Shown: positions 7,178-9,136 of the stretch, piece by piece
Numbering within the stretch: position 1 is the first letter of the stretch
Layout: each line of letters opens with the position of its first letter
NCBI GenBank assembly: GCA_944389715.1
Contig: CALXNI010000140.1
Coordinates: 1 to 9,136, forward strand
Length of the DNA: 9,136 bases
Reading direction: 5' to 3'
Source of the DNA: an uncultured Clostridia bacterium
GTDB lineage: Bacteria > Bacillota > Clostridia > TANB77 > CAG-508
Made by a program: the position numbers and the translations under genes
Notes under the pieces: generated by a model
Seen by the model: the letters and a program-made list of their open reading frames with translations, nothing else
The model's database searches: none
Told to the model about the DNA's origin: nothing

Positions 7178-7234
7178 GTTATATAGCTATAACTTAAATG
7201 TGTTAATTTATGTGCAAGGTAATATAATGTTTCT

Positions 7235-7456
7235 TTAATCTTTTAATTCATATTCAAGAGCAACATTTTCTTGAACAGCTTCAATTAACATTTCTATAAT
7301 ATCGCGTGGTACATCAGCGTGTTCAACTAATATTTTTGTTATATATTCTATTTGTTTTTCATTTTCTTTATATTCATCAGATTGTCGTATTTTATCAATA
7401 GATTTAAAGTACTTTTCATTAATATTGTTTTTAGAAATAGTATTAAAAAATGACAT
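7235..7456 (-). CDS. small hypothetical protein, 73 aa
   Basis: The start is ATG at 7456-7454, because AAAGGAG (complement of 7464-7470) stands just upstream. Longer in-frame starts have no ribosome binding site. The product begins MSFFNTISKN, is rich in Lys and Glu, and looks wholly helical: residues about 14-46 and 52-70 form amphipathic helices. It has no signal peptide or membrane span, and I do not recognise a family. It lies downstream of the XRE regulator on the same strand with a 107-bp gap, and that gap contains its own strong promoter. A small acidic partner beside an HTH regulator could be an antirepressor, adaptor or antitoxin-like protein; this is inferred from position only. Confidence 0.7.
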   Translation of the reverse strand: MSFFNTISKNNINEKYFKSIDKIRQSDEYKENEKQIEYITKILVEHADVPRDIIEMLIEAVQENVALEYELKD

Positions 7457-7496
7457 ATTGATCACTCCTTTTACAAAATATGTTATTATATACCAA

Positions 7497-7525
7497 ATCT
7501 TACCAGAAATGTTAAATAGTGTCAA
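7497..7525 (-). promoter_or_regulatory. promoter for the 73-aa gene
   Basis: On the minus strand, a perfect TTGACA (complement of 7520-7525) is followed after 17 bp by TAAGAT (complement of 7497-7502). RNA would start near 7490, about 35 nt before the ATG at 7456. The small gene can therefore be made independently of the XRE gene. Confidence 0.6.
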
Positions 7526-7563
7526 TATATCATTTTCAAAACAAAAAAATATTTTCAAAAAAG

Positions 7564-7881
7564 CTACTTCATATTTTTAATAAATAATGCTATTTTTTCT
7601 ATTGTTTCACATCCGAATTTTATTTGTTCATCTGTAAATTCTAATAATGTATCTTTAGTTTTGTTTATTAATTTTATATCTTTCCCAAACAAAATATAAT
7701 CTGCTGATGAATTAGTTAAATCACAAAGTACTTTTAGTTTTTCTACAGATAAACAACTGCCACCACGCTCAACAATACCCAAATATTGACCAGATATTCC
7801 AATAGCTTTGGCAAAATCTTCTTTTGTCATTTTCATACTTTCACGAATATTTTTTATTCTTTTTCCAATTTCTTCTTTCAT
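7564..7881 (-). CDS. XRE-family helix-turn-helix transcriptional regulator, 105 aa
   Basis: A single HTH of the Cro/C1 (XRE) type occupies residues 4-66: IGKRIKNIRESMKMTKEDFA, then the turn and recognition helix AIGISGQYLGIVERG, then LSVEKLKVLCDLTNSSADYILFG. These match the usual five-helix domain with its SxxYLxxxERG signature. The remaining 40 residues are helical and charged, probably a dimerisation tail. AAAGAGGT (complement of 7888-7895) supports the start at 7881-7879. The gene is transcribed divergently from the response regulator at 8020, with 138 bp between the two starts. It probably binds that shared region and represses itself, its neighbour or both, by analogy with other divergent XRE pairs. 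No membrane or peptide-binding (TPR) domain is present, so any ligand is unknown. Confidence 0.88.
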   Translation of the reverse strand: MKEEIGKRIKNIRESMKMTKEDFAKAIGISGQYLGIVERGGSCLSVEKLKVLCDLTNSSADYILFGKDIKLINKTKDTLLEFTDEQIKFGCETIEKIALFIKNMK

Positions 7882-8019
7882 GCAAATACCTCTTTTTATA
7901 TATAATTAAAAACATTATATGTGATGAAATATTATTAAAAGTGACAAAAAGTAATACCAAAATATTATATTTTATGATACTATATATACAATTATTAATA
8001 TAAAATTAGGAGTAAAAAC
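7882..8019. promoter_or_regulatory. divergent promoter region between XRE regulator and response regulator
   Basis: Rightward, GTGACA (7941-7946) and TATTAT (7963-7968, 16-bp spacing) are one candidate. TATGAT (7973-7978) with no proper -35 is another and would suit an activated promoter. Leftward, a perfect TATAAT -10 is the complement of 7914-7919, with no good -35 at 17 bp. The octamer AAAGTGAC (7938-7945) recurs inverted just after the response regulator stop (8812-8819). No Spo0A box (TGTCGAA) is present. This region is the likely operator for either regulator, but no operator can be assigned with confidence. Confidence 0.5.
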
Positions 8020-8811
8020 ATGAAGAACAATCCAATGAAATTATTATTGATAGAAGATGATATAAATGAATGTAATATCTATAAAGAAATAAGTAAGAAT
8101 AGGAATGATGTAGAATTTGTTGCAATGACTGCATCAGATACTGAAGGCTTGAAATATGTAAAAGACTATATGCCAGAAGGTATTATACTAGATTTAGAAC
8201 TAAACAAGGGAAATGGTACTGGAACTGGATTTAATTTTTTGACGGAATTAAAACAATTAAAATTAGCAGTTATGCCAAAAATTGTAGTAACAACAAATAT
8301 ATGTTCTGATTCAGTATATGATTTTCTCCATAAAAACGGAGTGGAATTTATATTTTATAAAAAACAGAACAATTATTCACAAAGAAATGTAATTAATACT
8401 TTGTTATTAATAAGAGAATATAAAAGCGGTATTATTCAAGAAAAGAATGAAAATGATGAAACTAGTAATAAAGATATTATATTAGATAAGATTAATAATG
8501 AATTAGATTTAATAGGAATTAGTACACACCTTCAAGGAAGAAAATATTTGAGAGATTCAATTCTTTATATTATAGAAAACGAATATTCTAAAAATAAAAT
8601 TACAGTAGTTCAATATTTAGTAGGTAAATATAAAAAATCAAACAGTACTATTAGTAGAGCAATGCAAAACGCAATATTACATGCTTGGAGAATTTCTTCA
8701 TTAGAAGATTTAACTACTTATTATACTGCGAAGATTAATTATGAAACTGGAGTACCAACTCCTACAGAATTTATTTATTATTATGCAGATAAAATAAGAA
8801 AACAACTTTAA
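8020..8811 (+). CDS. response regulator with receiver and Spo0A-type DNA-binding domain
   Basis: A 263-aa protein with two domains. The receiver (about 6-130) has the acidic pair D13-D14 in LLLIEDD, phosphoacceptor Asp58 in IILDLEL, T91/T92 and a Lys at 114/115. Gly/Thr-rich residues (GNGTGTG, 64-70) lengthen the loop after Asp58. The C-terminal part (about 155-263) follows the Spo0A effector domain from GISTHLQGRKYLRDSI to PTPTEFIYYYADKIR. The recognition-helix region reads SNSTISRAMQNAILHAW (207-223). Aligned with Spo0A SRVERAIRH, only one of three Arg residues is kept, so it probably does not read the classic 0A box. TTAGGAG at 8006-8012 supports the start. No histidine kinase is adjacent, so it is an orphan here. 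It is a paralogue of, not a replacement for, the sporulation master regulator; its target genes are unknown. Confidence 0.88.
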   Translation: MKNNPMKLLLIEDDINECNIYKEISKNRNDVEFVAMTASDTEGLKYVKDYMPEGIILDLELNKGNGTGTGFNFLTELKQLKLAVMPKIVVTTNICSDSVYDFLHKNGVEFIFYKKQNNYSQRNVINTLLLIREYKSGIIQEKNENDETSNKDIILDKINNELDLIGISTHLQGRKYLRDSILYIIENEYSKNKITVVQYLVGKYKKSNSTISRAMQNAILHAWRISSLEDLTTYYTAKINYETGVPTPTEFIYYYADKIRKQL

Positions 8812-8853
8812 GTCACTTTATGAAACAAATTGTAATTAAATGTAAAATAAATG

Positions 8854-8925
8854 CACTTCCATTAATCACTTATACAAACAAGTATAAGTGATATTTTTTT
8901 ATCATAAAAAACTTCAATGGAGGTG
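8854..8925 (+). promoter_or_regulatory. RBS-masking stem enclosing the terminator, upstream of the 13-aa ORF
   Basis: CACTTCCATT (8854-8863) can pair with AATGGAGGTG (8916-8925) over 10 bp with a single G-U. The second segment contains the Shine-Dalgarno GGAGGTG of the tiny ORF. The terminator hairpin lies inside this stem, two nucleotides from its 5' arm. A transcript reading through would thus have its ribosome binding site covered, unless the 5' arm is absent, bound or unfolded. A weak -10 TAAAAT (8843-8848) could start RNA at about 8855. Confidence 0.5.
8865..8900 (+). terminator. rho-independent terminator after the response regulator
   Basis: ATCACTTATAC (8865-8875) and GTATAAGTGAT (8882-8892) form a perfect 11-bp stem with loop AAACAA, followed by A and seven T residues (8894-8900). 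It lies about 53 bases after the response regulator stop and 32 bases before the tiny ORF start. Confidence 0.9.
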
Positions 8926-8931
8926 AAAATT

Positions 8932-8973
8932 ATGAGCTTTTGGGAATGGTTAGCATATTGGTTCGGACTATAA
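8932..8973 (+). CDS. 13-residue Trp-rich peptide ORF
   Basis: ATG at 8932 to TAA at 8971-8973 encodes MSFWEWLAYWFGL: three Trp, two Phe and one Tyr in 13 residues, with one acidic side chain and no basic one. GGAGGTG (8919-8925) lies six nucleotides before the ATG, a near-ideal ribosome binding site that non-coding sequence would rarely keep. Aromatic side chains are spread around a possible short helix, so it should insert in or lie on a membrane. It follows the response regulator terminator and precedes a repeat element. Candidate roles are a hydrophobic signal peptide, a membrane-acting mini-protein or type I toxin-like peptide, or a leader peptide whose translation matters. None is shown by the sequence. 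It lacks a separate secretion signal. Confidence 0.55.
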   Translation: MSFWEWLAYWFGL

Positions 8974-8996
8974 AATATATTCTAGTTTTATTTTTT

Positions 8997-9136
8997 GTTA
9001 ATGTTCAGGCTAAAATTTAAAAAGTAGAGTAAATGTAGGGGCGAATTGCATTCGCCCGTTCTCCAAAGAAATTACTAAAATATGAATTATAATCTGTTAA
9101 AAACATAAATTTATTCAGCTCCTCGGCTCAATACGT
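8997..9136. mobile_element. second copy of the MITE-like repeat, different right part, runs off the window
   Basis: 8997-9080 matches 6773-6855 almost base for base, including the terminal repeat GTTAATGTTCAG and flanks of the hairpin tip. The tip itself is GGGCGAAT-TGC-ATTCGCCC, so both stem arms changed together relative to copy 1. After 9080 the sequence diverges, but 9086-9106 is close to the reverse complement of 6888-6910 of copy 1. The right terminal repeat is not seen before the window ends, so the element may continue outside or be a shortened form. Confidence 0.65.

Noticed and set aside
6997..7197. Open frame of 66 codons covering the tRNA gene
   Set aside because: It starts inside the -35 box of the tRNA promoter, has no ribosome binding site and runs through the tRNA cloverleaf.
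7457..7558. N-terminal extension of the 73-aa protein to 107 aa
   Set aside because: The extension contains the gene's own promoter, and the AAAGGAG site points to the ATG at 7456-7454.
6773..9136. CRISPR-like direct repeats
   Set aside because: Only two long copies 2.2 kb apart with inverted-repeat ends; no regular short repeat-spacer pattern.

Overview
The window looks like chromosomal DNA from a low-GC, Gram-positive bacterium of the Clostridia type, possibly an uncultured gut lineage. The evidence is the strong A+T bias, AAGGAGG-type ribosome binding sites, sigma-A style TTGACA/TATAAT promoters, a tRNA gene with encoded CCA, a Spo0A-type DNA-binding domain and the MEP isoprenoid route. 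The standard genetic code fits: TGG is used for Trp, and TGA does not appear inside the confident genes.

Layout. (1) 1-1013: 3' half of dxs (1-deoxyxylulose-5-phosphate synthase), broken by two single-base insertions but otherwise well conserved. (2) 1110-2243: a YfbR-like HD-domain phosphohydrolase with a decayed N-terminal copy of the domain; its codon use is unlike its neighbours, and it has its own terminator. (3) 2391-4256: a long-chain acyl-CoA synthetase behind a good promoter. (4) 4415-5266: an unrecognised helical protein with its own promoter and terminator. (5) 5384-6770: thyA and folA, the thymidylate synthase and dihydrofolate reductase pair that makes dTMP and recycles dihydrofolate. 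Both are preceded by palindromic sequence. (6) 6773-6957: a 185-bp MITE-like element with 21-bp terminal inverted repeats. A second, differently ended copy lies at the right edge from 8997. (7) 6997-7177: a tRNA(CAT) gene with a perfect consensus promoter and a probable terminator. (8) 7235-8973: a compact regulatory locus. A 73-aa protein and an XRE-type HTH regulator lie on the minus strand. Divergent from them are a receiver/Spo0A_C response regulator and then, past a terminator, a 13-residue Trp-rich peptide ORF with a near-ideal ribosome binding site.

The most interesting part is 7235-8973. The tiny ORF's Shine-Dalgarno sequence can pair over 10 bp with a segment on the other side of the terminator hairpin, so the terminator is nested inside an RBS-masking stem. 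An XRE regulator, an orphan Spo0A-like regulator with a changed recognition helix, a small helical protein and a gated hydrophobic peptide together suggest a small signalling or regulatory module. That function is inference; what can be seen is the gene layout, domains and RNA pairing potential.
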